Of a stretch of 59,339 nucleotides of DNA, positions 46,601-54,565 are shown one piece after another. Within the stretch, counting starts at the first letter, position 1. Each line of letters opens with the position of its first letter. The notes under the pieces are model-generated. The model was not told the origin of the DNA, made no database searches, and saw nothing but the letters and a program-made list of their open reading frames with translations. The DNA is from Bacteroidales bacterium (GTDB taxonomy: Bacteria; Bacteroidota; Bacteroidia; Bacteroidales; UBA10428), in NCBI GenBank assembly GCA_016929525.1, contig JAFGIP010000021.1, positions 1 to 59,339 on the forward strand, in the 5' to 3' direction. The position numbers and the translations under genes are program-made.

Positions 46601-47065
46601 GCATCACAAATTGGGAATCTGTCACAGGAGGATATTGCGAATTTTGAAATCGATGGAAGTTATACACTAAATATAGATAATCAGGAAGTTGTTCTTACAC
46701 CTGAAGATGTCGAAATCCTTTCTGAAGATATACCGGGATGGTTAGTTGCTAGCGAAGGAAAACTAACTGTAGCTCTGGATATAAAGGTTACCGATGATCT
46801 AAAACAAGAGGGAATTGCCCGTGAATTTATAAACCGGATTCAAAATCTAAGGAAAGAAAGCGGACTGGAAGTAACCGATAAAATAAATATCCGGATCAAG
46901 CGTCATAAAGAAATTGTAAGCGCAATTGAGAATTTTGGTGATTACATTGGTTCTCAAACACTTGCACATAAGATTGATCTAGTTGATGAACTTACTTCAG
47001 CAAGTTCAAAAGAAGTTGTGCTTGATGATAATACGATAACACAAATTCAAATAGATAAGATTTAA
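43628..47065 (+). CDS. ileS: Isoleucyl-tRNA synthetase, long type with altered HIGH motif
   Basis: This 1145-residue class Ia synthetase charges tRNA-Ile. The catalytic domain starts with EGPPSANGMPGIHHVISR; the editing domain is inserted as usual (TTPWTLPSNTALAV, HIAPTFGADDY). KMSKR is at 690-694 and the anticodon-binding region follows. Length above 1000 residues and lack of a C-terminal zinc cluster fit the eukaryote-like IleRS2 class. The signature that is usually HxGH reads G57-I-H59-H60, i.e. positions one and three are swapped. Such GxHH variants are known among IleRS2 enzymes and go with very high mupirocin tolerance. A promoter and a terminator flank the gene. Confidence 0.97.
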   Translation: MSNKFPEYKQFDLSRINKEVLAKWDRDDVFHKSLENRSNGNSYIFYEGPPSANGMPGIHHVISRAIKDIVCRYKTLKGFKVERKAGWDTHGLPVELSVEKLLGITKEDIGSKISVKEYNDTCKKEVMKYTREWEDLTRKMGYWVNMDHPYITYDNRYIETLWYLLKEFFKKDLLYKGYTIQPYSPAAGTGLSSHELNQPGCYRDVKDTTCIAQFKVIRNEKSQFLFEDTDTEVFFLAWTTTPWTLPSNTALAVGGQINYVKVKAFNPYTSNPITVILAKDLMPVYFDPKNSELQLEDYQDGDKKIPFKVLKEYKGNQLKGIQYEQLIDWVVPDGKAFEVLIGDFVTTEDGTGIVHIAPTFGADDYRITQQYGVVPLTVTDKDGTKAPLVDRKGRFYPVEKLDIDFVRKSVNTKSYASFQGRYVKNEYDESLSENDPTIDIDIAVDLKKDNKAFRIEKHIHNYPHCWRTDKPVLYYPLDSWFIRTTALKERLIELNNTINWKPPATGTGRFGKWLENLVDWNLSRSRFWGTPLPIWVSEDRTEMKCIGSVAELKKEIKKSVEAGFMKSNPISDFRVGDFSAENYNRIDLHRPFVDEVILVSDNGQKMLREPDLIDVWFDSGAMPYAQVHYPFATNGTDFDNVYPADFIAEGVDQTRGWFFTLHAIAVMLFDSVAFKNIISNGLVLDKNGNKMSKRLGNAVDPFDTIEKYGSDPLRWYMITNAQPWDNLKFDIEGIEEVRRKFFGTLYNTYSFFALYANVDGFTCNEKEVPVEDRPEIDRWIISLLNTLVKEVGEQYENYEITRAGRLIQEFVMEHLSNWYVRLNRKRFWGGEFDTDKLAAYQTLYSCLKIVSILASPIAPFYSDKLYCDLTKINSSDSVQSVHLVDFPNFNPKHIDTDLEERMNIAQSISSLVLGLRRKVNIKVRQPLSKIMVPVLNDQFEEQLKMVSGLILSEVNIKEIEFLKDTSGILVKKIKPNFKNLGPRFGKLMKQVASQIGNLSQEDIANFEIDGSYTLNIDNQEVVLTPEDVEILSEDIPGWLVASEGKLTVALDIKVTDDLKQEGIAREFINRIQNLRKESGLEVTDKINIRIKRHKEIVSAIENFGDYIGSQTLAHKIDLVDELTSASSKEVVLDDNTITQIQIDKI

Positions 47066-47095
47066 TACTTAAATAATCAGGTATTAATATTTTTT
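47062..47095 (+). terminator. Terminator of ileS
   Basis: TTAATACTT (47062-47070) pairs with AGGTATTAA (47079-47087), with one G-T pair, around an eight-base loop and is followed by TATTTTTT. The stem begins within the ileS stop codon. Confidence 0.6.
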
Positions 47096-47125
47096 ATACT
47101 TTTAGACGTTTAAAACAAAAGTAAG

Positions 47126-47503
47126 ATGGGAGAAAAGACCAGATATTCCGATGAAGAACTCGAAGAATTTAGACAGATAATTCTCGAGAAGCTTGATAAG
47201 GCTAAAAAAGATTATGAGTTGTTAAAAAGTGCCATAACTCAGAGCGAAAGTAACGATACCCAAGATACTTCACCTACATTTAAAGTTCTCGAAGAAGGAG
47301 CTTCAACACTTTCAAAAGAAGAATCAGGAAAATTGGCCCAGAGGCAGTTAAAATTTATTCAGCATTTACAGGCTGCATTAGTAAGGATAGAGAACAAGAC
47401 ATATGGCATTTGCCGGGAAACAGGTAAGCTTATTTCGAAAGAAAGATTAAGGGCCGTGCCTCATGCAACTCTTTCTATTGACGCTAAACAAAGACAAAAA
47501 TAA
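47126..47503 (+). CDS. TraR/DksA-family protein with degenerate zinc finger
   Basis: This 125-residue protein has the coiled-coil N-terminal half of DksA/TraR proteins (SDEELEEFRQIILEKLDKAK, then QLKFIQHLQAALVRIENKTYG) and the C-terminal motif GICRETGKLISKERLRAVPHA. Only one cysteine is left of the four zinc ligands, as in many Bacteroidota relatives. The protein probably binds RNA polymerase through the secondary channel, but zinc binding is unlikely. Its place between ileS and lspA is a common Bacteroidota arrangement. Confidence 0.87.
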   Translation: MGEKTRYSDEELEEFRQIILEKLDKAKKDYELLKSAITQSESNDTQDTSPTFKVLEEGASTLSKEESGKLAQRQLKFIQHLQAALVRIENKTYGICRETGKLISKERLRAVPHATLSIDAKQRQK

Positions 47504-47527
47504 AAGATTGTTAAATAATTAGTTATT

Positions 47528-47557
47528 AATGATTGGATTGCATTCCAATCATTTTTT
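47528..47557 (+). terminator. Rho-independent terminator between the DksA-like gene and lspA
   Basis: A 10-bp perfect stem pairs AATGATTGGA (47528-47537) with TCCAATCATT (47544-47553) around TTGCAT, running into a T-run. It contains the ATG at 47529, which argues against using that codon as the lspA start. Confidence 0.85.
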
Positions 47558-47594
47558 ATTGTTTATGCAATCCAAAAATGAAAAAATATTTATA

Positions 47595-48206
47595 ATGTCC
47601 CGATCAAGAACAGCCATACTTATTGTAATTAGCATACTAATTATCGATCAGATATTTAAGATAATCATTAAGACAAATATGACGCTGGGAGAAACACGCC
47701 ATGTGTTCGGTAACTGGTTTCTTATCAGATTTATTGAAAATCCAGGGATGGCATTTGGGATTGATATTCCGGGGAAACTTGGTAAACCGGCCCTTACTCT
47801 TTTCAGGGTTGTGGCTGTTGTTTTAATAGGTATTTATCTTCGATCGGTGATTAAAAAAGAAGCCCCGGTCGGATTTATAGTATGTTTGTCATTAATACTT
47901 GCCGGAGCAATAGGTAATATTATTGACAGTATGTTCTATGGACTTATATTTAGCGAAAGCTCATATTTTCATGCGGCTACTTTATTCCCTGCTGAAGGTG
48001 GATATGGATCAATACTTCACGGAAAAGTTGTTGATATGTTATATTTTCCTTTGATAGAGGGTAATTACCCTGAGTGGTTGCCTGTATGGGGCGGACAGAA
48101 ATTCATTTTTTTCAGACCAATATTTAATATTGCCGATTCATCAATATCGATTGGGGTAATATCAATTTTTATTTTTCAGCGTAAATATCTTAGAGAAAAA
48201 CGTTAA
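47595..48206 (+). CDS. lspA: Lipoprotein signal peptidase (signal peptidase II)
   Basis: This protein of about 203 residues cleaves signal peptides of lipoproteins in the inner membrane. It has four hydrophobic segments, the N-terminal IDQIFKIIIKTNM (conserved DQ..K), ENPGMAFGI, and the two catalytic-Asp regions GNIIDSMFYG and FNIADSSISIG. The frame extends up to 47529, but that codon lies in a terminator hairpin. ATGs at 47565 and 47595 remain, and 47595 (MSRSRTAILIVISI) fits the usual short N-terminus. The loop between the catalytic Asp regions is long, as in other Bacteroidota. Confidence 0.93.
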   Translation: MSRSRTAILIVISILIIDQIFKIIIKTNMTLGETRHVFGNWFLIRFIENPGMAFGIDIPGKLGKPALTLFRVVAVVLIGIYLRSVIKKEAPVGFIVCLSLILAGAIGNIIDSMFYGLIFSESSYFHAATLFPAEGGYGSILHGKVVDMLYFPLIEGNYPEWLPVWGGQKFIFFRPIFNIADSSISIGVISIFIFQRKYLREKR

Positions 48207-48364
48207 AATAACTGGTTCTCAGGAAACTGCATAATGATTTTTATCCGCATTTTTATCCCTGTCATCAATTTTACCAGTCTGTCAACAAACAAATTGAGTG
48301 TACTTTCAGCGATTATATTATTTTTGTGGCACGATAATAAAATAAATAATAAAAAAATCGGCGA

Positions 48365-49327
48365 ATGACGGAAGTTGTAATAGGTATTGACATTGGAGGG
48401 ACATTCACCAAATATGGAATTGTAGACCAACAGGGACAATGCTTAAAAGAAAATTTTATAAGTACCGATAAGTACAGCGATTTTGACGTATACCTCGAAA
48501 CACTCCATACTGAAATTGAAGAGACTATTCAGTCTGTTGATATTCCCATTACCTTAATGGGAATTGGAATTGGAGCTCCAAATGGGAATTATTACAAGGG
48601 AACCATAGAAAAAGCTACAAACCTTAACTGGAAAGGGACCATTAATTTCGTGGATAAGTTAAAAGCATATTATCCGGATATTCCTATTGTACTAACTAAC
48701 GATGCGAATGCTGCTGCACTTGGAGAAATGATATATGGCGGTGCAAAAAATATGAAAGATTTTATTCTGATAACATTAGGGACAGGTTTAGGTGGCGGCA
48801 TTGTTGTAAATGGAGATTTGGTTTACGGACATGACGGATTCGCCGGGGAATTAGGACATTTAAATGTTAAGCATCGTGGTCGTCAGTGTGGTTGCGGAAA
48901 AAGAGGTTGTCTCGAAACATATGTATCAGCTACCGGCATTAAGCGTACCGTATTAAAACTTATATCTGAAAAAATTGTACCGAGCGATTTAAGAAATATC
49001 GGATTTAATGATCTGACTGCAAAAATGATTTCAGAAGCTGCTAAGAAAGGTGATAAAATTGCTCTTGAAGCATTTGAAATTACAGGACGCATTTTAGGTG
49101 TTAAACTGGCCGATGCAGTTGCATGTACAAGCCCGGAAGCAATATTCCTGTTTGGAGGTCTGGCTAAAGCCGGTGATCTTTTATTGGAGCCAACTAAAAA
49201 ATATATGGATGAAAATTTATTTCCGATATACAGGGGGAAAGTACAACTGAAGCTTTCTGAATTGCAGGAAACAAACGCTGCTATTCTGGGTTCATCGGCT
49301 CTTGCCTGGAAGGAATTACAAAAATGA
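48365..49327 (+). CDS. ROK family sugar kinase (glucokinase-like)
   Basis: This 320-residue ROK protein has the N-terminal phosphate loop GIDIGGTFTKYG, LTNDANAAALGE with the catalytic Asp, TLGTGLGGGIVVNG, YGHDGFAGELGHLNV and the zinc cluster CGCGKRGCLETYVSATG. No helix-turn-helix precedes the kinase, so it is an enzyme and not a ROK repressor. The likely reaction is ATP-dependent phosphorylation of glucose or a related hexose. It stands alone, 158 bases after lspA. Confidence 0.9.
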   Translation: MTEVVIGIDIGGTFTKYGIVDQQGQCLKENFISTDKYSDFDVYLETLHTEIEETIQSVDIPITLMGIGIGAPNGNYYKGTIEKATNLNWKGTINFVDKLKAYYPDIPIVLTNDANAAALGEMIYGGAKNMKDFILITLGTGLGGGIVVNGDLVYGHDGFAGELGHLNVKHRGRQCGCGKRGCLETYVSATGIKRTVLKLISEKIVPSDLRNIGFNDLTAKMISEAAKKGDKIALEAFEITGRILGVKLADAVACTSPEAIFLFGGLAKAGDLLLEPTKKYMDENLFPIYRGKVQLKLSELQETNAAILGSSALAWKELQK

Positions 49328-49392
49328 TGTGTTTTTAATACTTATTTCCAAGATTCTTTATAACTTGATGGCTGACATTTTCATGTTTGGCT

Positions 49393-49776
49393 ATGTATCA
49401 AATTTTTTGTGGAAAAACAGCTTTGATTGTTGAAGATGAAGAATCAAACTGGTTTCTGATTCGTGATATTCTACAGAGTTATCAAATGAAAACCGTATGG
49501 GCAGATGTCGGGCAAAAAGCTATCGACTGGGTTGCGGAAGGTAAAAAGTTCGATATAATCCTTATGGATATTCACCTGCCCACAATGGATGGAATGGAAG
49601 TAACCAGAAGATTAAAAGAAATGGGGTCTAAAATACCTGTTGTCGCACAAACAGCTTTTGCCCTTAATGAAGAAATTGAGAAATGCTATAATGCCGGCTG
49701 TGTTGCTCATGTCTGTAAACCATTTACAGTAGCAGAAATTACCACTGTTGTGAAAAATGTCTTAGAACAACATTAA
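49393..49776 (+). CDS. Single-domain response regulator (CheY-like receiver)
   Basis: This 127-residue receiver domain has the acidic pocket ALIVEDEESNW, phospho-acceptor D59 in ILMDIHLPTMDG, the switch TAFA and K in VCKPF. There is no output domain. The N-terminus resembles receivers that partner hybrid kinases (VEDEESNWFLI). A TTG two codons upstream is in frame; the ATG at 49393 is preferred. It ends overlapping the convergent DUF2461 gene by four bases. Confidence 0.88.
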   Translation: MYQIFCGKTALIVEDEESNWFLIRDILQSYQMKTVWADVGQKAIDWVAEGKKFDIILMDIHLPTMDGMEVTRRLKEMGSKIPVVAQTAFALNEEIEKCYNAGCVAHVCKPFTVAEITTVVKNVLEQH

Positions 49777-50438
49777 TTCATTTTACTTTCTATAGCATTA
49801 TTTATAAAACAAATCATTGGTTTTATAATCTTAAAATTTTCAATAATAGTGTTCAATATTTTATCACTCGAAAGTTCACTATCGGTTATAATACGACTTA
49901 ATCCGTAACTCTTATATTTTAGAAGTTCAATGTCAGGGAAATCTCTTGGAAAACCTTTGGGAGCAGTTTTAAGTTTTTCGTCATGCAATACATTAAATTC
50001 ATTGTGTCGTTTAGCCTCACTAAGAATATTCTTAAATTCCTCGGGATGTTCATAAATTTCATTTCGAACCGCTTTTAGAATTTCAGAAGGAGGCATGTAA
50101 ATTCCGCCGGCAAGAAATGATCCCTTAATATCCAGGTGAAAATAATATCCGGCGAATCCCGAATTACGTCCTCCATGTACCAGATAAGTACCAAAATTAG
50201 TTTTATAAGGTGTTTTATCACTAGAAAACCTTATATCCCTGAATATCCTGAAAATACAATCTTTTGGTTGCAGGCCGGCGATGTCTTTATCAAACCGGCT
50301 TACTTCATGGATTAATATCTCTGTAACGAGCTCAAATTCTGCCTTTGCTTCATTGTAGATAGATTTATTTGCATGAAACCAATCACGGTTGTTATTTTGT
50401 TGTAGTAATTGGAGAAATTTTAGCGATTTGTTAAACAT
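49773..50438 (-). CDS. DUF2461 family protein
   Basis: This 221-residue protein matches DUF2461 (TIGR02453 type): KFLQLLQQNNNRDWFHANKS at the start, FRIFRDIRFSSDKTPYKTNFG in the middle, then GYYFHLDIKGSFLAGGIYMP and PKGFPRDFPDIELLKYKSYGL. The family is widespread and of unknown biochemical function. It is divergent from ispD with a 50-base shared upstream region. Confidence 0.9.
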   Translation of the reverse strand: MFNKSLKFLQLLQQNNNRDWFHANKSIYNEAKAEFELVTEILIHEVSRFDKDIAGLQPKDCIFRIFRDIRFSSDKTPYKTNFGTYLVHGGRNSGFAGYYFHLDIKGSFLAGGIYMPPSEILKAVRNEIYEHPEEFKNILSEAKRHNEFNVLHDEKLKTAPKGFPRDFPDIELLKYKSYGLSRIITDSELSSDKILNTIIENFKIIKPMICFINNAIESKMN

Positions 50439-50468
50439 TGCTTATGAGTTAAATATTAATTTCATTTG
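50438..50468 (+). promoter_or_regulatory. Candidate promoter of ispD
   Basis: TTG at 50438-50440, a 20-base spacer and TTCATTTG at 50461-50468 match the Bacteroidota promoter pattern with one mismatch in the -7 box, with the same spacing as the ileS promoter. It lies about 20 bases before the ispD ATG. Confidence 0.45.
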
Positions 50469-50488
50469 CAATATAATATATTCAATAA

Positions 50489-51163
50489 ATGAAAACAATT
50501 GCGTTAATAGTGGCTGGAGGTGCCGGAAAAAGAATGAATTCATCTACACCGAAGCAGTTTTTGTTACTTAATAATTTACCAGTCTTGATGCATACCATAA
50601 ATGCTTTTTATGGATATGATAAACAAATGGAAATAAGAATTGTTCTTCCGGAAGATGAAACTGAAACATGGGATAAGCTTTGTAAGGAATATAATTTTAA
50701 AACAGAGCATAAAATATTTAAAGGTGGTGAAACAAGATTTCATTCAGTAAAGAACGGTCTGGAAGGTATTGGTAAATCTTTATTGGTTGCAGTTCACGAC
50801 GGGGTAAGACCACTTGTAAGTAAACAAACACTTGAAAACTGTATTAAAACAGCTGAAGAATATGGCTCGGCAGTACCGGTAGTTGATCTTACAGAATCGA
50901 TCAGAAAAGTTGAAAATCACGATTCTGTTGCGCTGAATAGAAATTTTTATAAACTGGTACAAACACCCCAGGTTTTTCAGTCAGATGTTTTGCTTGATGC
51001 TTATAATATTGAATATGAGGATGACTTTACAGATGACGCAAGCGTTGTAGAAAAAGCAGGTTATAAAATTTACCTGGCAGAAGGAAACAGGGAGAATATA
51101 AAGATCACAGTACCTCAGGATATTGAAATTGCACAAGTACTGTTAAAGTATTTTAAGGACTAA
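50489..51163 (+). CDS. ispD: 2-C-methyl-D-erythritol 4-phosphate cytidylyltransferase
   Basis: This 224-residue enzyme of the MEP isoprenoid pathway couples CTP to methylerythritol phosphate. It has the nucleotide loop IVAGGAGKRMNSSTPKQFLLL, then GGETRFHSVKNGL, VAVHDGVRPLVS, LVQTPQVFQ and DDFTDDASVVEKAGYKIYLAEGNRENIKITVPQDI. All are standard IspD elements and the length is normal. It overlaps the convergent GIN-domain gene by 11 bases. Confidence 0.96.
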   Translation: MKTIALIVAGGAGKRMNSSTPKQFLLLNNLPVLMHTINAFYGYDKQMEIRIVLPEDETETWDKLCKEYNFKTEHKIFKGGETRFHSVKNGLEGIGKSLLVAVHDGVRPLVSKQTLENCIKTAEEYGSAVPVVDLTESIRKVENHDSVALNRNFYKLVQTPQVFQSDVLLDAYNIEYEDDFTDDASVVEKAGYKIYLAEGNRENIKITVPQDIEIAQVLLKYFKD

Positions 51164-51833
51164 CCTGTTCAATTTTTCCACCTGAACTTGTATCAAATAT
51201 TTTTTTTTCAGGAGAACATTTGTAGCCAATGTAACTATTGCCTATTGTCTGTGCTTCAAGGGTATTATTTACACAAACTTTGGCCATTGCACCCGATGTG
51301 CATCTAATTTTAGCATCGTTTGCCTTGAGGTCATAAGTTGATAATATAGCAGAAGTAACTAGGTTGGCTTTTATAAATTCAGTGTTGCCCCTCGCGTTTA
51401 ATATACTTCCTTCTGAAAGTTCGGCTTTTAAATAAGCAACTTCCACGTCTATATATACTTTACTTCTGTTCCTGACGTTAATATTCAGACTATCTGTTCT
51501 CAGGATTCCCTTTGAAGTAAGTTCTGATTTTCCAATGACTTCAATCGATTTTATATAAGGGCAGATAATACTTACAAATATATCCTCTGTGCAGGTCGAT
51601 TTACTTCTTTTCTTCAGCGTAAGAATGCCATTTTCAACAGTTGTGACAAGGCAGTTCTGACTTTGATTATTTGCTTTTATTTCCAGTGAATAGTCAGAGG
51701 ATGATACGATCTGGGCAAATACCCCATCTGCGATTACAATTTTTTCAAAAGCTTCTGTACTTTTCTTTTCCTGGCAGAAAACAGAACTGGTTAACGTTCC
51801 TGCAAACAGTAGCAATATAGAGAACTGTTTCAT
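51153..51833 (-). CDS. GIN-domain (DUF2807) exported protein
   Basis: This protein of about 226 residues begins with a signal peptide (MKQFSILLLFAGTLTSSVFC). It then has the GIN/DUF2807 beta-helix pattern: FEKIVIADGVFAQIVSS, NCLVTTVENGILTLKKR, and repeated short strands such as YIKSIEVIGKSELTSKG and LKAELSEGSILNARG. Bacteroidota carry many such putative surface or periplasmic adhesin-like proteins. The ATG at 51833 is used; a longer frame to 51851 adds six residues before the signal peptide. Confidence 0.82.
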   Translation of the reverse strand: MKQFSILLLFAGTLTSSVFCQEKKSTEAFEKIVIADGVFAQIVSSSDYSLEIKANNQSQNCLVTTVENGILTLKKRSKSTCTEDIFVSIICPYIKSIEVIGKSELTSKGILRTDSLNINVRNRSKVYIDVEVAYLKAELSEGSILNARGNTEFIKANLVTSAILSTYDLKANDAKIRCTSGAMAKVCVNNTLEAQTIGNSYIGYKCSPEKKIFDTSSGGKIEQVSP

Positions 51834-51959
51834 GAGTCTTAATTTCAGCATCAGTAAAAAAAGGATAATAAAATATATCTTAGACTATAACGTAATTATT
51901 TAATGACAGGTATATAACCGGTGAATTATTTATAAATGGGAGTTTATTTCAAACCTGTA

Positions 51960-52352
51960 TTACTTCACTTCTCTCATATTGAATGGAAATAGTAAAACTG
52001 AACCTAATACTTCACCGGCTTCCTGAATAACTTCGTCATCTTCTTCATAATACCAGTTGATTTCTATAAGGCCTCCTTTCTTTACTATTTCCTGTAAGTT
52101 TTTAAGAATGTGGAAAAGCCATTTTGAAGATCCTGTATTGATATACTCAAACTTAAAGTCGATAATCAATGTTTTATTAAATTGATAAAAGTAATACTGT
52201 ATTTTTTCTTCCAGAAGTTTATAAAATTCTACCGGATCAGGCATTCTGGATTGACCTGAAACTTCCATTTTTTTGAGTCTTTCTTTAATTTCGATGACAG
52301 GTATTTCCTTTGTCATCGATTTTGTTTTGTTACCTGTTTCAAACCATCCCAT
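51960..52352 (-). CDS. SiaC-family regulatory phosphoprotein (DUF1987), copy A
   Basis: This 130-residue protein has the SiaC/DUF1987 pattern: VEFYKLLEEKIQYYFYQFN, KFEYINTGSSKWLFHILKNL (the N-T-x-S-S-K segment holds the known phosphorylation site of the family) and EINWYYEEDDEVIQEAGEVL. In Pseudomonas, SiaC is switched by the SiaB kinase and SiaA phosphatase to control cyclic-di-GMP. Those partners are not in the window. It lies just downstream of a second, more divergent copy, as a two-gene minus-strand unit. Confidence 0.85.
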   Translation of the reverse strand: MGWFETGNKTKSMTKEIPVIEIKERLKKMEVSGQSRMPDPVEFYKLLEEKIQYYFYQFNKTLIIDFKFEYINTGSSKWLFHILKNLQEIVKKGGLIEINWYYEEDDEVIQEAGEVLGSVLLFPFNMREVK

Positions 52353-52382
52353 AATCTTTTCTTTTAGTTGAATTCAACAGGC

Positions 52383-52769
52383 TTAATAGTAGTTCTGTGT
52401 TTGTGATACAAAATTCACACTGAAATTTGTTTTGTCTTTAAGCATCTGCCCGGTTGCTAAAGATCTACGACTATTTTCTACAAGGTACCAATTTATTTCA
52501 CGATTGTTATCGTGCAGCACTGTGTTCAGCTTACTAAATATTACACCAATCCACTTTGATGAACTATCGTTGATCCTTTTTAATTTAATATTAAAAACAC
52601 GCGTCTTTGATGATCCTGTGTTAAATGCAATTATCCATTTCAGTAAATTGCTATAAAACCAGTTTGTGTCTCTAAGTGTCGAATTACCTGATATTTCAAC
52701 CAGACTTTTCGATTCATCTATAAAAACATTTGGAGTACAGCCTCCAGCTTCTAATGAAAATGTTTTCAT
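52383..52769 (-). CDS. SiaC-family regulatory phosphoprotein (DUF1987), copy B
   Basis: This 128-residue protein starts MKTFSLEAGGCTPNVFIDES, the usual DUF1987 N-terminus, then VEISGNSTLRDTNWFYSNLLKWI and LKRINDSSSKWIGVIFSKL and INWYLVENS. The phospho-site segment reads NDSSSK rather than NTSSSK, and the acidic EEDDE stretch after INWY is lost, so it may be regulated differently from copy A. A longer frame to 52805 has no family support. Confidence 0.83.
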   Translation of the reverse strand: MKTFSLEAGGCTPNVFIDESKSLVEISGNSTLRDTNWFYSNLLKWIIAFNTGSSKTRVFNIKLKRINDSSSKWIGVIFSKLNTVLHDNNREINWYLVENSRRSLATGQMLKDKTNFSVNFVSQTQNYY

Positions 52770-53139
52770 TAAACTAAAGTTATAAGTAAATGGCGATATA
52801 CTCAACCAAATAGATATGATATTGATTCTGATTATCGGTGATTTACATCATCTCCTGATAATTAGTATTTGGAGGAATAATTCGTTTGGTATGCTTTGTA
52901 AGGCGTTTACCGATCAATTAAATGGATTTGCCGATTTTTAATTTCATCCAATAAAATAGGTATCTATTTTTACGAACAATTCGAACCGGATCGTTCTTCT
53001 GAATGTGTGACTGAAAAAAATATTCCGGTTTGTTTTTAGAAATAAATAGTAACTATTCTGGTTTTAATTGTTACTAATATAAATATGCAGTGTTTGTTTT
53101 AAGTTAAAATATTAAGTCACTGATACAAATATCAAAATC
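52770..53139 (+). other. Intergenic region between the SiaC pair and the efflux operon
   Basis: This divergent 370-base gap serves as upstream region for both units. No gene is visible. An imperfect dyad starts with GAAC at 52974 and ends with GTTC at 52996 around a GC-richer centre, a possible operator. No exact TAnnTTTG box was found. Confidence 0.4.
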
Positions 53140-54537
53140 ATGAAAATGAGCAGATCATTATTATTGTTGACATTTATAATGTTAACCGCTGGAATGAATC
53201 TTTCGGCGCAGATCGATTCTGTTTTAAGCTTCTCTTTAAAAGAAGCTCAGGACTATGCTATCGAAAATTATTATTTAAGTGTAAATGCTGAAAAAGATAT
53301 TGAATCAGCAGAAAAAAGAATGTGGGAATATACATCCGTTGGATTACCACAGGTTAGTGCGGGTATTGACTATACTTATATCCCGGAGGTCCCCGAAGCA
53401 GTATTTGGTGGAGATATGTTTTTATACAGTAATATGGAACCGGATGAAACAGTAACAGGAGCCGATTTGAATGATCCGGACAGAGCAGGTATTGGTTTCG
53501 AACCCGGAGAACCGATTAAACTTGGAGTTGAAAACGATGTGTCATATAACCTTCTGGTTACACAACTTATTTTTAGCGGCGAATACATTGTAGGATTAAA
53601 AGCTACTAAAACATACAAACAGTTCTCGGAAGAAGCGTACGAAAAAACTACAATAACTTTAAAAGAATTAGTGGCAAGTACCTATTTCACAATTCTGATC
53701 CTTGAAAGAAATGCCTTATTACTGAATGAGACTGTTGAAAATTTATCGAAAATATATGATGAGACAAAAAAAGCAAGTGAAGTTGGTCTTGTTGAATCAA
53801 CAGAGGCAGATCAGATTGGTATAAATGTAACAAGGACCCTGAATCAGCTAAAGTCGATAGAAAGACAGACTGAGCTTATGTATAAAGTGATAAAATATCA
53901 ACTGGGTTTGGAGATTGATAATGAAATTCAACTTACTGAAAGTATTGAAGATCTAATAGAAGCCAACCTTGTTGAGTTATCTGGTTACTATGATTTTAAC
54001 CTGGATGCCAATATTGATTATCGTTTGTTGTCAACCCAGGAGAAGCTTAATCAGTTAAGCATGATGAGAGAAAAATCAAGATACATGCCGCAGGTATCAG
54101 CCTTCTATCAATATACTGACAGACTAGAAAAAGCCGATTTCGATTTTACCATGAAACATATGGTAGGTGTGGGAGTTGATATTCCGATATTCAACAGCGG
54201 AATGAAAAATGCCAAAGTCAGCCAGGCAAGAATTGAACTGGAGAAAGTACAGCTGCAAAAGGAACAGGAATCGCAAGCCTTAATTATGACTGCTGAACAG
54301 ACAAAATATGATTATATGAGTGCATTTGAAACTTATGAAAATGAAAGAAAGAACTTCGATCTTTCAAAAAAAATCCTTGACAATACAACTGCAAAATACC
54401 AGGAGGGGATGGTTTCAAGTATGGATCTCACACTTGCCAACAATCAGTATCTTGAAGCACAGTTAACATTGTCAACAGCTGTTCTTAGCCTGCTAAATGC
54501 CAAAGTGGCACTCGATAAAGCATATAGTAAATTATAA
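53140..54537 (+). CDS. TolC-family outer-membrane efflux protein
   Basis: This 465-residue protein begins with a signal peptide ending NLSA-Q. It has the two OEP repeats of TolC-type channels: long amphipathic helices such as LKEAQDYAIENYYLSVNAEKD and FDLSKKILDNTTAKYQEGMVSSMDLTLANN. The ending EGMVSSMDLTLANNQYL is the classic second repeat. It forms the outer-membrane duct of the tripartite pump encoded by the next two genes. Confidence 0.92.
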   Translation: MKMSRSLLLLTFIMLTAGMNLSAQIDSVLSFSLKEAQDYAIENYYLSVNAEKDIESAEKRMWEYTSVGLPQVSAGIDYTYIPEVPEAVFGGDMFLYSNMEPDETVTGADLNDPDRAGIGFEPGEPIKLGVENDVSYNLLVTQLIFSGEYIVGLKATKTYKQFSEEAYEKTTITLKELVASTYFTILILERNALLLNETVENLSKIYDETKKASEVGLVESTEADQIGINVTRTLNQLKSIERQTELMYKVIKYQLGLEIDNEIQLTESIEDLIEANLVELSGYYDFNLDANIDYRLLSTQEKLNQLSMMREKSRYMPQVSAFYQYTDRLEKADFDFTMKHMVGVGVDIPIFNSGMKNAKVSQARIELEKVQLQKEQESQALIMTAEQTKYDYMSAFETYENERKNFDLSKKILDNTTAKYQEGMVSSMDLTLANNQYLEAQLTLSTAVLSLLNAKVALDKAYSKL

Positions 54538-54565
54538 TAAACTGAAATCAAGAAAACATACAGAT

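Noticed and set aside
48203-48439. A 78-codon minus-strand frame between lspA and the ROK kinase.
   Set aside because: It overlaps the start of the ROK gene antisense, has no family resemblance and no promoter.
42447-49776. Histidine kinase (42447) and receiver protein (49393) as one two-component pair.
   Set aside because: They are nearly 6 kb apart with unrelated housekeeping genes and terminators between, and the receiver lacks an output domain expected for a PhoR-like partner.
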